A stretch of DNA of 64,000 nt from Pseudactinotalea suaedae (GCF_009733815.1 NZ_WNXY01000010.1:124001-188000); one strand, 5' to 3'. Shown: positions 34,167 through 43,387, counted from the first letter of the stretch. The notes: generated by a model not told the origin, from the sequence alone. Made by a program: numbers and translations.

Positions 34167-35336
34167 CTAGACGGCGACGCGCGCCTTCTCGCGCGCGAAC
34201 TTCGCCGGCAGGTTCGGGCCGTCCCACACCTGGATCGCCCGCCAGATCGAGGCCGCGACCGGCACCGCGAGCACGGCGCCCGTGAGGCCGGCGAGCACGG
34301 TCCCGGCGGTCAGCGCGACCAGGATCACCAGCGGGTGCAGGCTCAGCGTCCGGGCCATGACGACCGGCTGCAGGAAGTTGCCCTCGAGCTGGTTGACCGC
34401 CACGACGATCGCGACCACGACCAGCGCCTCCACCGGTCCCAGCGCCACCAGCGCGACCAGGGCGGCGAGCACGCCGGCCAGGGTCGCGCCGACCAGCGGG
34501 ATGAAGGCGAGCAGGAACACCAGCACCGCGAGAGGCACCGCGAGCGGGACGCCGACGATCGCGAGCCCGATGCCGATGAACACGGCGTCGACGGCCGCCA
34601 CGATCGCCGTGCCCCGGATGTAGCCGCCCAGCGTGGTGACGGTCGAGCCGCCGATCCGCTTGCCCCGCTCGTACCGGGCGCCCTCGAACGGCCGCAGCAG
34701 GAACTCCCAGATCTGCGGTCCGTCCTTGAGGAAGAAGAACAGCACGACGACGAAGATGAAGAACCCGGCGATGAAGTCGACCGTCTGCGTCGCTCCCGCG
34801 AGCGCACCCGATCCCACGGCGTCGGAGGCCAGCAGCCCCTCGAGCGAGTCGCGCACCGAGGTGATCTGCTCCTCCGTGATCTCGAACGGGAGGTTCTGGA
34901 CGTAGGTCTGCAGCTCGTTGAACCCCTCGATCGCCTGGTCGCGCAGCGTCGGCCATTGCCGCACCACCGCGGCCGCCACGAGCCAGACGACGCCGGCCAG
35001 CACAGCGGCCAGCGCAGCGAGGGCGATCACCGTGGCGAGCAGCGACGGCAGGCCCCGGCGGCGCAGCACGCCGACCAGCGGGGACAGCGCGGCCGCGACC
35101 ACGAGGGCGAGGAGCACCGGGATGACCACGAGTGTGAGCCGCGTGAGCGCGAACACGGCCGCGGTGAGCAGGGCCACCACGGCGAGCACCTGCAGCGAGC
35201 GTGTGCCCACGCGTCCGATCCCCTCCGACCACAGCGCGGATGCCTCCACCGGGGCCGCGGGCTGGGGCGGGCGCGCAGCGTCGGGATCCTCGCGGGGTCG
35301 CGACAGCTTTCGTGAACGTCGGCCGAACAAGCTCAT
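34167..35336 (-). CDS. AI-2E family transporter (second of two)
   Basis: 389 residues. ATG at 35336 preceded by AGGAGGGG. Same topology as the first copy: LVVIPVLLALVVAAALSPL, VGVPLAVPLAVLVFLLAFIPLVGATLA, and a NQLEGNFLQPVVMARTLSLHP block matching QVEGNLLQP in the paralogue. The two genes lie 1.4 kb apart on the same strand and diverge in sequence, suggesting an old duplication. Substrate unknown. It is upstream of and divergent from the ROK regulator. Confidence 0.9.
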   Translation of the reverse strand: MSLFGRRSRKLSRPREDPDAARPPQPAAPVEASALWSEGIGRVGTRSLQVLAVVALLTAAVFALTRLTLVVIPVLLALVVAAALSPLVGVLRRRGLPSLLATVIALAALAAVLAGVVWLVAAAVVRQWPTLRDQAIEGFNELQTYVQNLPFEITEEQITSVRDSLEGLLASDAVGSGALAGATQTVDFIAGFFIFVVVLFFFLKDGPQIWEFLLRPFEGARYERGKRIGGSTVTTLGGYIRGTAIVAAVDAVFIGIGLAIVGVPLAVPLAVLVFLLAFIPLVGATLAGVLAALVALVALGPVEALVVVAIVVAVNQLEGNFLQPVVMARTLSLHPLVILVALTAGTVLAGLTGAVLAVPVAASIWRAIQVWDGPNLPAKFAREKARVAV

Positions 35337-35429
35337 GAGCCCCCTCCTCGTCACCAGGTGCAGGACCGCCGTCGGCGCTCGTGCACGCCCCAGGGTACGG
35401 GCCTGCGGACGTCGATCCCGGCCGAGCCC

Positions 35430-35483
35430 TTGACCGGTCCACCGCCAGGCCCTACGGTCTTCTGTCAGGTCGATTGACAGAAG
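35430..35483 (+). promoter_or_regulatory. ROK-operon promoter with operator over the start site
   Basis: TTGACC (35430-35435), an exact 17-nt spacer, then TACGGT (35453-35458). Immediately after the -10 box, CTTCTGTCA (35459-35467) and TGACAGAAG (35475-35483) form perfect 9-bp arms around a 7-nt spacer, covering the expected transcription start. AAGGGG at the right end is the ribosome site of the regulator gene. The layout points to repression by the ROK protein encoded next. Confidence 0.85.
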
Positions 35484-35491
35484 GGGCGGCG

Positions 35492-36742
35492 ATGTCGGGT
35501 GCGGAGCGGGATGCGACGGCGGCGCGTGTGCTGACCGCGGTCGCCGCGGCCGGTGCCGCGACGCTCGCGCAGCTGCGCGAGCCGACGGGACTCTCCCGGC
35601 AGACCCTCACCGGCGTGCTCGCGCGGCTGCGGGAGCGCGGTTGGCTCACCGACGCCGGCCCGGCCGACGGCGGGGCGGGCCGGCCCGCGCGCCGCTGGCG
35701 CATCGCTCCCCGCGCGTTGCTCGTGGCCGCCGTCGACGTGGGACCGCGCGCCGTCCGCGTCGTGATCGCCGGCCCGTGCGGCGAGGCGCTGACCGTCCGC
35801 CGGACACCGGTCCTGGACGACGACGACCACAGCCACGGCGACGGCGACATCTGGACCGCGGCGGTCGTGTCCGCGGTCCGCGCGGCCTGCGCCGACGTCG
35901 GCATCGAGGGCGAGCAGCTCGCGGCCACCTGCGTCGCCGTGCCCGGCATCGTCGTCGACGGCGACCGGGTGCGGCGCTCCGACATCATCCCGGCGATCAC
36001 CGGCCTGGCCCTCGCGAGTCAGATCGCGGCCGGACTGGGCAGCCCCGTCGTGGCCGCGAACGACGTCAACCTCGCCGCGCTCGGCGAGCACCGGGCCGGG
36101 GTCTCACGCACCGCGGCCGACGTGGTGCACGTGCACGTCGGGCGCCGCAGCAGCACGGCGCTGATGATCGACGGACACGTCCACGACGGCCGCCACGGTG
36201 CCGCGGGCGAGATCGGGTCGAACCCCAGCCTGTACTTCGACCCCGTCGTCGAGCTGCTCGGTGCCGGGGCCGCTCCGCACGATCCCCGCTTCGTGAGCAC
36301 CCTGCGCGCCGCGGCGGAGGGCGACCCGACCGCCGTCGGCCAGGTGCGGCACCTGGCGCGGGCGGTGGCACGGCTCGTCCGGGTGCTCGGCTCCTTCGTC
36401 GACCCCGACCTCGTGGTGGTGAGCGGCCCGGCCGCGCTGGCGGGCGAGGTCCTGCTCGACGCCATCCGCGCCGAGGTCGACTTCCCCGCGGACATCGCCC
36501 CCGACATCGTGCTCGGCGAGCTCGCCGCCCGCGCCACCCTGGTCGGTGCGATCGCGCACGCCCTGCGTCAGGCCGCCGTGGGCGACGCGTGGCTCGCGGC
36601 GGTGCTGGAGGCGCGGTCGCCGCAGGACCCGCTCGCCCCCGAGGTCGCTGATGCCGCCCGTTCGGCCGACGCGGCCGTGGTCAGGTCCGCGCACCTACCC
36701 GACCCCGACCGCGAACCCACCATCTCGGAGGTGCTGGCATGA
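35492..36742 (+). CDS. ROK family transcriptional regulator
   Basis: 416 residues. The N-terminal winged helix has TLAQLREPTGLSRQTLTGVLARLRERGWL; the ROK sugar-kinase fold follows, with VAAVDVGPRAVRVVIA and a GRRSSTALMIDGH region. The zinc motif CXCGXXGCXE found in most ROK proteins is missing; the matching region reads GRHGAAGEIGSNPSLYF. ROK repressors bind sugars at this site, so ligand sensing may differ. It begins the operon, overlapping the binding-protein gene as ATGA. Confidence 0.9.
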   Translation: MSGAERDATAARVLTAVAAAGAATLAQLREPTGLSRQTLTGVLARLRERGWLTDAGPADGGAGRPARRWRIAPRALLVAAVDVGPRAVRVVIAGPCGEALTVRRTPVLDDDDHSHGDGDIWTAAVVSAVRAACADVGIEGEQLAATCVAVPGIVVDGDRVRRSDIIPAITGLALASQIAAGLGSPVVAANDVNLAALGEHRAGVSRTAADVVHVHVGRRSSTALMIDGHVHDGRHGAAGEIGSNPSLYFDPVVELLGAGAAPHDPRFVSTLRAAAEGDPTAVGQVRHLARAVARLVRVLGSFVDPDLVVVSGPAALAGEVLLDAIRAEVDFPADIAPDIVLGELAARATLVGAIAHALRQAAVGDAWLAAVLEARSPQDPLAPEVADAARSADAAVVRSAHLPDPDREPTISEVLA

Positions 36743-38004
36743 GACGACGAGACGTGCTGCGAGGCCTGGCCCTCGCACCGTTGGCTGCTGCGGCGGCGTG
36801 CAGCAGCGGGAGCGAGCAGAGCACGCCGAGCGGCCGGGCCCGGATCTCCTACGGGGTCTGGGACCAGCTGCAGGTGCCCGCGATGCAGGAGATCATCGAG
36901 CTGTTCCAGCAGGAGCATCCCGACATCGAGGTCGAGCTCCAGGTCACGCCGTTCTCCACCTACTGGACGAGGATCCAGACCTCGATCACCGGCGGTGGTG
37001 CACCGGACGTGTTCTGGATGAACGGGCCCAACATCCAGCGGTTCGCCCACCACGGGATGCTGCTGCCGCTCTCGGGCCGGCTGACCGACGACGGCGTCGA
37101 CCTCGCCGCCGACCACCCCGCCAACCTCGTGGACCTCTACGCCTACCAGGACGAGCAGTTCGGGATCCCGAAGGACTACGACTGCATCAGCCTCTACTAC
37201 AACAGGGAGCTGTTCGACGCCGCCGGGGTCCCCTATCCCGACGAGACCTGGACCTGGGACACGGTGCGCGACGCCGTCCCGGAGTTCCGGGACACGACCC
37301 GGCGCCGGTACGGGATCTCCTCCGCCCTCGACCGGCAGCGCAACCTCTACCCGACGATCTTCCAGAACGACGGTGGGGTGATCGTGGACGGCCGGTCCGG
37401 CTTCGCCGACGAGGCCACGATCGGCGGCCTGCGGTTCTGGACCGACATGATCAACGCCGGGGATGCCCCGCACGCGATGGCCACGGCGGACACCGTCGGC
37501 CGCTCGTTGTTCCTGTCGGGACAGGTGGCCATGTACTACGGGCTGCCGAACGACGCCGTCGAGGCCTACGACGACCCGGCCATCCGCGAACGCACCCAGC
37601 TCACGGTGCTGCCCGCAGGGCAGCGGCGCGGCAACGTCATCCACGGGCTCGCGAACGTGGTCAACGCCCACAGCGCCTACCCCGACGCCGCGTACGAGCT
37701 GGTGAAGTTCATGGCCGGCCGTGAGGCGGGCGAGATCCAGGGTGCGAGCGGGACGATCCTGCCCAGCTTCGCCGGCACCGAGGCGGCGTACCTGGAGTCG
37801 AAGCCGGAGTTCGCGCTGAGCTCGTTCGTCGACCAGATCGAGGACTGCACCGCCTACCCGGTGTCCATGCAGACCAACACCTGGGAGAACCTGCAGAACA
37901 CCTATCTCGCCGAGGCGTGGATCGGCGACCCGAGCCGAGACATCGCTGACGCCAGCCGCGCGCTGGCGACAGCGATGGACGACGTGCTGGACCAGGAGGG
38001 CTGA
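36739..38004 (+). CDS. Sugar ABC transporter substrate-binding lipoprotein
   Basis: 421 residues. Twin-Arg-like start (MRRRDVLRG) and lipobox AAAAAC, so the mature protein is lipidated at about residue 21. The family 1 solute-binding fold is shown by RISYGVWDQLQVPAMQEI, FQQEHPDIEVELQ, PDVFWMNGPN and YGISSALDRQRNLYP, with many aromatic residues for sugar stacking. The C terminus includes a Trp/Asn-rich stretch. Context with two permeases and two sugar dehydrogenases suggests a sugar acid, polyol or oligosaccharide. Confidence 0.93.
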   Translation: MRRRDVLRGLALAPLAAAAACSSGSEQSTPSGRARISYGVWDQLQVPAMQEIIELFQQEHPDIEVELQVTPFSTYWTRIQTSITGGGAPDVFWMNGPNIQRFAHHGMLLPLSGRLTDDGVDLAADHPANLVDLYAYQDEQFGIPKDYDCISLYYNRELFDAAGVPYPDETWTWDTVRDAVPEFRDTTRRRYGISSALDRQRNLYPTIFQNDGGVIVDGRSGFADEATIGGLRFWTDMINAGDAPHAMATADTVGRSLFLSGQVAMYYGLPNDAVEAYDDPAIRERTQLTVLPAGQRRGNVIHGLANVVNAHSAYPDAAYELVKFMAGREAGEIQGASGTILPSFAGTEAAYLESKPEFALSSFVDQIEDCTAYPVSMQTNTWENLQNTYLAEAWIGDPSRDIADASRALATAMDDVLDQEG

Positions 38005-38945
38005 TGGTCACCGCTACCCCCACGAGCGCCCGGAGCGAGACCGCGAGGACCCGCCGTCCGCGGTCCTCGCGTGCCACCCAGCGCATCGGATACGCCTTCA
38101 TCGCACCGGTCGCCATCGGCCTGGCCGCGTTCTACCTCGTTCCGGCGCTCGCGACGTTCGGGCTGTCCTTCGCCGAGTGGGGTCAGTTCGGCGGCTGGAC
38201 CTTCAACGGGTTCGAGAACTTCGCCACGGTCTTCCGCTCCGACCTGTTCTGGCGCGCGCTGCTCAACACGATCGCCTACCTGCTGATCGGCCTGCTCGTG
38301 CTGCCGATCGCGCTGCTGCTCGCGGCCCTGCTCAACCGGCCGGGTCTGCGCGGGGTCTCGGTCTACCGCACGCTCTACTTCATCCCGTTCGTGACGCTCC
38401 CGGTGGCGAGCGGCATGGTGTGGAAGTGGCTCTACAACGGCGAGTACGGCCTGCTCAACGAGTTCCTGGGGTTGTTCGGCATCCAGGGCACCTACTGGGT
38501 GGCCAACCCCGCGACCGCGCTCATCGCCATCGGCGCCGTGCAGGTGTGGACCCAGATCGGCTACTACCTGATCATCTTCGTGGCCGGCATCAAGGCGATC
38601 CGGACCGATGTCCAGGAAGCGGCGGAGATCGACGGCGCGGGTAGCGTCCGCCGGTTCCGCAGCATCACGGTGCCGCTGCTGACGCCGACGATCTTCTTCT
38701 GCTCCGTCATCAACGTCATCGCGACGCTGCAGATCTTCGACCTCATCTACGTGATGGTGCAGAGCCAGGCGGCGAACCCCGCGTTCAACGCCTCGCAGTC
38801 GATCGTGACGCTGTTCTACGACACCGCGTTCGTCGACAACGACAAGGGCACCGCGACGGCGCTGGCGTTCCTGCTGGCGATCCTCATCGCGGCGCTGACA
38901 GCCGTGCAGTTCCAGCTCCAGAAGCGGTGGGTGACCTATGACTGA
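38004..38945 (+). CDS. Sugar ABC transporter permease (MalF/UgpA type)
   Basis: 313 residues with six predicted helices and a polar N terminus (about 30 residues). The EAA cytoplasmic loop is EAAEIDGAGSVRRFRSITVPLL. Start and stop share one base with the binding-protein gene (TGATG) and there is 8-bp overlap with the next permease. It forms the heterodimeric channel with its neighbour. Confidence 0.94.
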   Translation: MVTATPTSARSETARTRRPRSSRATQRIGYAFIAPVAIGLAAFYLVPALATFGLSFAEWGQFGGWTFNGFENFATVFRSDLFWRALLNTIAYLLIGLLVLPIALLLAALLNRPGLRGVSVYRTLYFIPFVTLPVASGMVWKWLYNGEYGLLNEFLGLFGIQGTYWVANPATALIAIGAVQVWTQIGYYLIIFVAGIKAIRTDVQEAAEIDGAGSVRRFRSITVPLLTPTIFFCSVINVIATLQIFDLIYVMVQSQAANPAFNASQSIVTLFYDTAFVDNDKGTATALAFLLAILIAALTAVQFQLQKRWVTYD

Positions 38946-39807
38946 CGCAACCACGAACCCCGCCCCCACCCGCCGCCGCGGCACCGCCCGCGGCACGCGG
39001 CTCGGCGGCGTCGCCACGCACCTCGTGCTGGTGCTCGGCGCGGTGCTGATGGCGTTCCCGTTCGTGTGGCAGCTGCTGACGGCGCTGAAGTCGCAGGCCG
39101 AGGCGATGACCGTCCCGGTGCGGCTGCTGCCGCAGGAGTGGCTCTGGGAGAACGTCGCCCGGGTCTTCGAGGTGCTGCCGTTCGCCGAGCAGCTCGGCGT
39201 CTCCACCGTGGTGGCGATCGCGCGCACGGTCGGCCAGCTCGCGCTGTGCTCGCTCGCGGCGTACGCCTTCGCCCGGCTGGAGTTCCGGGGCCGGGAGCTG
39301 ATCTTCGCCCTGTTCCTGTCGGTGCTCATGGTCCCGAGCCAGCTGCTGATCCTGCCGCAGTACCAGATCATCGTCTCGCTCGGTCTGCTCAACACCGTGG
39401 GGGCGCTGATCCTGCCGGGGCTGTTCTCGGCGTTCGGCACGTTCCTGCTGCGACAGTTCTTCCTCGGGCTGCCCCGCGAGATGGAGGAGGCCGCGCTGCT
39501 CGACGGCGCCAGCCGTTGGCGGATCTACTGGAACATCATGCTGCCGTTGGTCAAGCCCGCGCTGGCGGCCCTCGCCGTCATCACCCTGATGAACTCCTGG
39601 AACGACCTGCTGTGGCCGCTCGTGGTCAACACCGATCCCACGGTGATGCCGATCAGCGCCGGGCTGACCACGCTGCAGGGTCAGTTCAGCACCGACTACC
39701 CGGTCCTCATGGCCGGGTCCCTGCTGGCGAGCCTGCCGATGCTCGTCGTCTTCATCCTGCTGCAGCGGCAGTTCGTCCAGGGCATCGCCCTGAGCGGCAG
39801 CAAGTGA
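38938..39807 (+). CDS. Sugar ABC transporter permease (MalG/UgpE type)
   Basis: 289 residues, six predicted helices. The EAA loop is MEEAALLDGASRWRIYWNIMLPLVKPAL and the C terminus is the typical QRQFVQGIALSGSK. No ATPase gene follows, so the importer must borrow one (MsiK/MalK-like) encoded elsewhere, as happens in many actinobacterial sugar importers. Confidence 0.95.
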   Translation: MTDATTNPAPTRRRGTARGTRLGGVATHLVLVLGAVLMAFPFVWQLLTALKSQAEAMTVPVRLLPQEWLWENVARVFEVLPFAEQLGVSTVVAIARTVGQLALCSLAAYAFARLEFRGRELIFALFLSVLMVPSQLLILPQYQIIVSLGLLNTVGALILPGLFSAFGTFLLRQFFLGLPREMEEAALLDGASRWRIYWNIMLPLVKPALAALAVITLMNSWNDLLWPLVVNTDPTVMPISAGLTTLQGQFSTDYPVLMAGSLLASLPMLVVFILLQRQFVQGIALSGSK

Positions 39808-39833
39808 GAACCCGACCGAAGGAGCATGTCCCT

Positions 39834-40832
39834 GTGACCACCCCACCTGTCGTCGCGCTGATCGGCGCCGGCGGCATCGCCCGGCCCCACCTGGACGGCT
39901 GGCGCGCGCTCGGCGCCCACGTGCGGATCCACTCGCACGCCGGTGCCGAGCGGCTCGCCGGCGACGACCCCATGGCCGAGGCGGTGCCGACCTTGGCAGC
40001 GGCGCTCGAGGGCGCGGACGTCGTCGACGTCTGCACGCCGACCGACACCCATCCCGCCGTCGTCCGCGCCGCCCTGGCGGCCGGTGCCGACGTGCTGTGC
40101 GAGAAGCCGCTCGCCCGCACCGCGGCCGAGGCGCAGGAGCTGGTGACCGAGGCGGCGCACGCCGGCCGCAAGCTGATGCCCGGTCACGTGGTCCGGTGGT
40201 TCCCGGCGTACGAGACGCTCCACGCGCGGGTGGCGGCCGGCGACCTCGGCGACCTCGCGGTGCTGCGGTTCACCCGCACGGGCGCCCGCCCGCTGCAGCC
40301 GTGGTTCCAGGACGCCGAGCGCTCGGGCGGGATCGTGCTCGACCAGATGATCCACGACATCGACCAGGCGCGCTGGCTCGCCGGCGAGGTGGTCGAGGTG
40401 TCGGCGCAGCACAGCCGGCCGGGCGAGGTCGCGACCGCCCACCTGCTGCTGACGCACGCCTCCGGCGCCGTCAGCCACGTCGCGGGCACCTGGGGGCCGC
40501 CCGGCACCACGTTCCGCACCACGGTCGAGGTGGCCGGCACCGGCGGGCTGCTCCAGCACGACTCGACCGAGCACCCCGAGGTGCGGCTCGACGCCCGCGA
40601 CGCAGCGGCGTCCACGGGCCTGCTGCCACCGATCGTCGGCGTCAGCCCCTACCACCGCGAGATCGAGGACTTCCTCACCTGGGTGCGCGGCGGCGACCAG
40701 CCGCGACTGGGCGCAGCCGACGGCGTCGAGGCGATCCGGATCGGCGAGGCCGCCCTGCAGGCGCTGGCCACGGGCGACCCGGTCGCGCTCTCCACACCCG
40801 ACCCGACGACCGCGAACGAGGTGCCTGCATGA
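39834..40832 (+). CDS. Gfo/Idh/MocA family oxidoreductase 1
   Basis: 332 residues. N-terminal Rossmann fold with VALIGAGGIARPHLDGW and the EKP motif LCEKPLART; the C-terminal alpha/beta domain has GGIVLDQMIHDIDQARWL with the catalytic-region Asp/His. GTG start with GAAGGAG nine bases upstream; an ATG in another frame at 39825 leads straight to a stop. These NAD(P)-dependent enzymes oxidise or reduce sugars, inositol or related polyols. The ligand is unknown. Confidence 0.92.
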   Translation: MTTPPVVALIGAGGIARPHLDGWRALGAHVRIHSHAGAERLAGDDPMAEAVPTLAAALEGADVVDVCTPTDTHPAVVRAALAAGADVLCEKPLARTAAEAQELVTEAAHAGRKLMPGHVVRWFPAYETLHARVAAGDLGDLAVLRFTRTGARPLQPWFQDAERSGGIVLDQMIHDIDQARWLAGEVVEVSAQHSRPGEVATAHLLLTHASGAVSHVAGTWGPPGTTFRTTVEVAGTGGLLQHDSTEHPEVRLDARDAAASTGLLPPIVGVSPYHREIEDFLTWVRGGDQPRLGAADGVEAIRIGEAALQALATGDPVALSTPDPTTANEVPA

Positions 40833-41854
40833 GCACGGACCAGACGCTACGCATCGGCATCATCTCCCTGGCTCACGGGCACGCGTTCTCCTACCTGAAC
40901 GCGCTCGCGGCGATGCCAGGGGTCGAGGTGATCGCGTGCGACCCCGACGTCCCCGCCGACCAGCCCGGGCGCGGCGAGGCGGCCGTCGTCGAGACCGGGG
41001 CCCGCTGGGCGGCGAGCACCGAGGCGCTCCTCGAGCAGCGTCCCGACGGCGTCATCGTGTGCTCGGAGAACACCCGGCACCGCCGCGATGCCGAGGCCGC
41101 ACTCGCCGCCGGCGCGCACGTGCTCTGCGAGAAGCCGTTGGCGACGTCGGTGGCCGACGCGGCGGCCCTCGTCGAGGCGGCCGATTCCGCCGGGCGGCGG
41201 CTGATGGTCGCGCACCCGGTGAGGTACTCGAGCGCCTTCGAGGCGCTGTCGCAGGCGGTCGCGCGCGGCGACGTGGGCGACCTGCTGGCCGTGACCGGGA
41301 CCAACAACGGTCGGCTGCCCGGGCACGGCTCCTGGTTCACGGACCCCGAGCTGTCGGGCGGCGGCGCGGTCACCGACCACACCGTGCACGTCGCCGACCT
41401 GCTCGACGCGCTGCTCGACGGCGACCCGCCGGTCTCGGTGCTCGCGCGGGCGAACAGCGTGCTGCACGCCGAGGAAGGCGTCGAGACGGCGGGGCTGGTG
41501 CAGGTGACGTACGCCTCGGGCGTGATGGCGACGATCGACTGCAGCTGGTCACGCCCGGACGACTACCCGACGTGGGGCGGCCTCACCCTCGAGGTCGTCG
41601 GCACCAGCGGGTTGGCGGCGATGGACGCCTTCACGCAGCGCGTGGACGGCCACCTCAGCGGGCGGGGCCGGGCCTGGATCCCCTACGGCACGAACGCCGA
41701 CGCCGCGATGGTCGCGGAGTTCCTCGACGTCGTCCGCACCGGCCGCGCGCCGCGGCCGGACGGCCGGGCGGGGCTTCGCGGCGTCGCGATCGTGCAGGCG
41801 GCCTACGCCTCGATCCGGACCGGGGAACGGGTAGAGGTGACGATCCCGACCTGA
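40829..41854 (+). CDS. Gfo/Idh/MocA family oxidoreductase 2
   Basis: 341 residues. It starts RIGIISLAHGHAFSYLNAL, so the usual GxGxxG turn is replaced by a SLAHGH type seen in a distinct subgroup of the family. LCEKPLATS is present and GGGAVTDHTVHVADLLDALL holds the His of the active-site region. It overlaps the first dehydrogenase by 4 bp. Two successive oxidoreductases suggest an oxidation-reduction (epimerisation) sequence on one imported sugar. Substrate unknown. Confidence 0.9.
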   Translation: MSTDQTLRIGIISLAHGHAFSYLNALAAMPGVEVIACDPDVPADQPGRGEAAVVETGARWAASTEALLEQRPDGVIVCSENTRHRRDAEAALAAGAHVLCEKPLATSVADAAALVEAADSAGRRLMVAHPVRYSSAFEALSQAVARGDVGDLLAVTGTNNGRLPGHGSWFTDPELSGGGAVTDHTVHVADLLDALLDGDPPVSVLARANSVLHAEEGVETAGLVQVTYASGVMATIDCSWSRPDDYPTWGGLTLEVVGTSGLAAMDAFTQRVDGHLSGRGRAWIPYGTNADAAMVAEFLDVVRTGRAPRPDGRAGLRGVAIVQAAYASIRTGERVEVTIPT

Positions 41855-41864
41855 GGTGAGCTGC

Positions 41865-41897
41865 GCCGTCGCGACCGGGTTCTCCGGTCCCGACGGC
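41865..41897. terminator. Terminator-like hairpin after the sugar operon
   Basis: GCCGTCG (41865-41871) with CGACGGC (41891-41897), and GACCGG/CCGGTC inside, separated by one mismatch. It lies between two convergent genes. Confidence 0.75.
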
Positions 41898-41903
41898 GGC
41901 GGG

Positions 41904-42308
41904 TCAGCGGGCGTCGAGGACGTCGACGACGAACACCAGGGTGTCGTCGCCACGGATCCCGGCGCGGGGGTTGCCCATCGGGCCGTAACCCTCGTGCGGC
42001 GGGATGCTGATCAGCACGCGGGAGCCGATCTGCGCACCGACCAGGCTGGAGTCCCAGCCGGAGATGACACGGCCGACGCCGATCGGGAACCCGATCGAGC
42101 TGCCGCGGTCGTAGGAGTTGTCGAAGACGCTGCCGCCCCAGACCTGCCCGAGGTAGTTGACCTCGATCGTCTGGCCGGACTCGACGGTGGCGCCGGTGCC
42201 CTGCTCGAGGACCTGCACCTGCAGGTCGGCGGGCGGCTGGTTCGCGGGGAAGGTCAGCTCCGGCTTGTCACCGAAGGATCCGCTGGCGGTGGGAAGGGTG
42301 GTGGTCAT
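41904..42308 (-). CDS. FKBP-type peptidyl-prolyl cis-trans isomerase
   Basis: 134 residues, a single FKBP domain without signal peptide. Conserved parts are TIEVNYLGQVWGGSVFDNSY, GFPIGVGRVISGWDSSLVGAQIGSRVLISIPPHEGYG and TLVFVVDVL. It speeds proline isomerisation and may act as a chaperone. The N-terminal 20 residues are specific. Convergent with the sugar operon, divergent from the GNAT gene. Confidence 0.95.
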   Translation of the reverse strand: MTTTLPTASGSFGDKPELTFPANQPPADLQVQVLEQGTGATVESGQTIEVNYLGQVWGGSVFDNSYDRGSSIGFPIGVGRVISGWDSSLVGAQIGSRVLISIPPHEGYGPMGNPRAGIRGDDTLVFVVDVLDAR

Positions 42309-42361
42309 GCGTTCCAGCCTACGTGGGTCCTCGGCGGGCGCCGACCTGGAAGGATCGGCGC

Positions 42362-43387
42362 GTGAGCGAACTCCCCCAGCTGCCGCCCGGACTCACCGCC
42401 CACCACCTCCGTGCGACCGACGTCGAGGCGTTGGCCGACCTGCTCGGCCGGATCCGGGAGCGCACGCGGGGGCACGGCGGGGCCGACGTCGACTCGGTCC
42501 GCTCGACCGCCGTCGGGATCGGGTCCTGGACCCGGCACCAGCTCCTCGTCCGGAGGGCAGACCTCGACGACGGCGTCGCGCTCGCCTGGGCGAGCGCGCA
42601 CGACCGCGCGGCCGGGCGCACCGACCTGGTGCTGCACGTCGACCGGTCCCAGCGGGACGCCGAGGCGGTCGCGATCGCGCTCCTCGACTGGCTCGACGCG
42701 ACCGCCGCCGCGATCGCCCAGAGCCGCGACCTGTCCGAGACACTGCTCGAGATCCTCGTCGACGCCGGTGACGAGGAGATGCAGGGCTGGCTCGCGCGCC
42801 ACGGCCATCATCGTGCTCGGCGCTGGCTCAACATGAGTCGTCCCGTCGCGCCGGGTGAGCAGCTGCGCGGGCGCGAGGGCGTGGCCGTGCGTCGCGTGCG
42901 CACCCACGACCTCGGTGACGGCACCACGATGCCGGTCGCCGAGGACCTGCAGGCCGTGCATCGCGTGCTGGAGCGCTCCTTCGCGGACCACTTCAACTCC
43001 TACCGCGAGAGCTTCGGTGAGTTCGTGCAACGGTTGCGGGAGGACAGCGGGCACCGCTGGGACCACTGGTGGCTGGCGACCGTGCAGCACGAGGGACACG
43101 ACCTCGTGGCCGGTGCGCTGGTCTCGACCGTCTCCCCGGCGGACGCCTCAGGGGTCGAGGGCTCCTACGTGAGCTACATCGGCGTCGACCGGCTGGCGCG
43201 AGGTCGCGGCGTCGCCAAGGCCCTGCTCGCGACCGTCATCAACGACGCGTCCGAGCGCGGACGCAACCGGGTGGGGCTGGAGGTCGACGCCGACTCCCCC
43301 ACCGGCGCCGACGGTCTCTACCGCTCGCTCGGGTGGGAGACCAGCTACGTCACCGAGAGCTGGCAGAAGCGCCTGACCCTCAGCTGA
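42362..43387 (+). CDS. Double GNAT-fold N-acetyltransferase
   Basis: 341 residues with two acetyltransferase halves. The C-terminal one has the acetyl-CoA motif YIGVDRLARGRGVAKALL and GADGLYRSLGWE. The N-terminal half (about 10-170) is degenerate, as in MshD-type tandem GNAT proteins, but similarity to MshD is too weak to call it mycothiol synthase. GTG start with AAGGA upstream. Its end overlaps the convergent esterase gene by 8 bp. Substrate unknown. Confidence 0.8.
   Translation: MSELPQLPPGLTAHHLRATDVEALADLLGRIRERTRGHGGADVDSVRSTAVGIGSWTRHQLLVRRADLDDGVALAWASAHDRAAGRTDLVLHVDRSQRDAEAVAIALLDWLDATAAAIAQSRDLSETLLEILVDAGDEEMQGWLARHGHHRARRWLNMSRPVAPGEQLRGREGVAVRRVRTHDLGDGTTMPVAEDLQAVHRVLERSFADHFNSYRESFGEFVQRLREDSGHRWDHWWLATVQHEGHDLVAGALVSTVSPADASGVEGSYVSYIGVDRLARGRGVAKALLATVINDASERGRNRVGLEVDADSPTGADGLYRSLGWETSYVTESWQKRLTLS

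Noticed and set aside
32860-35442. 860-residue minus frame ending in the small deoxyribosyltransferase-like protein
   Set aside because: Most of it is antisense to msrA or an off-frame copy of the AI-2E gene. Only the last 104 residues, after a good ribosome site, look real.
42362-43387. Mycothiol synthase (MshD)
   Set aside because: The double-GNAT layout matches, but the acetyl-CoA motif and length do not clearly fit MshD, so only the fold is called.
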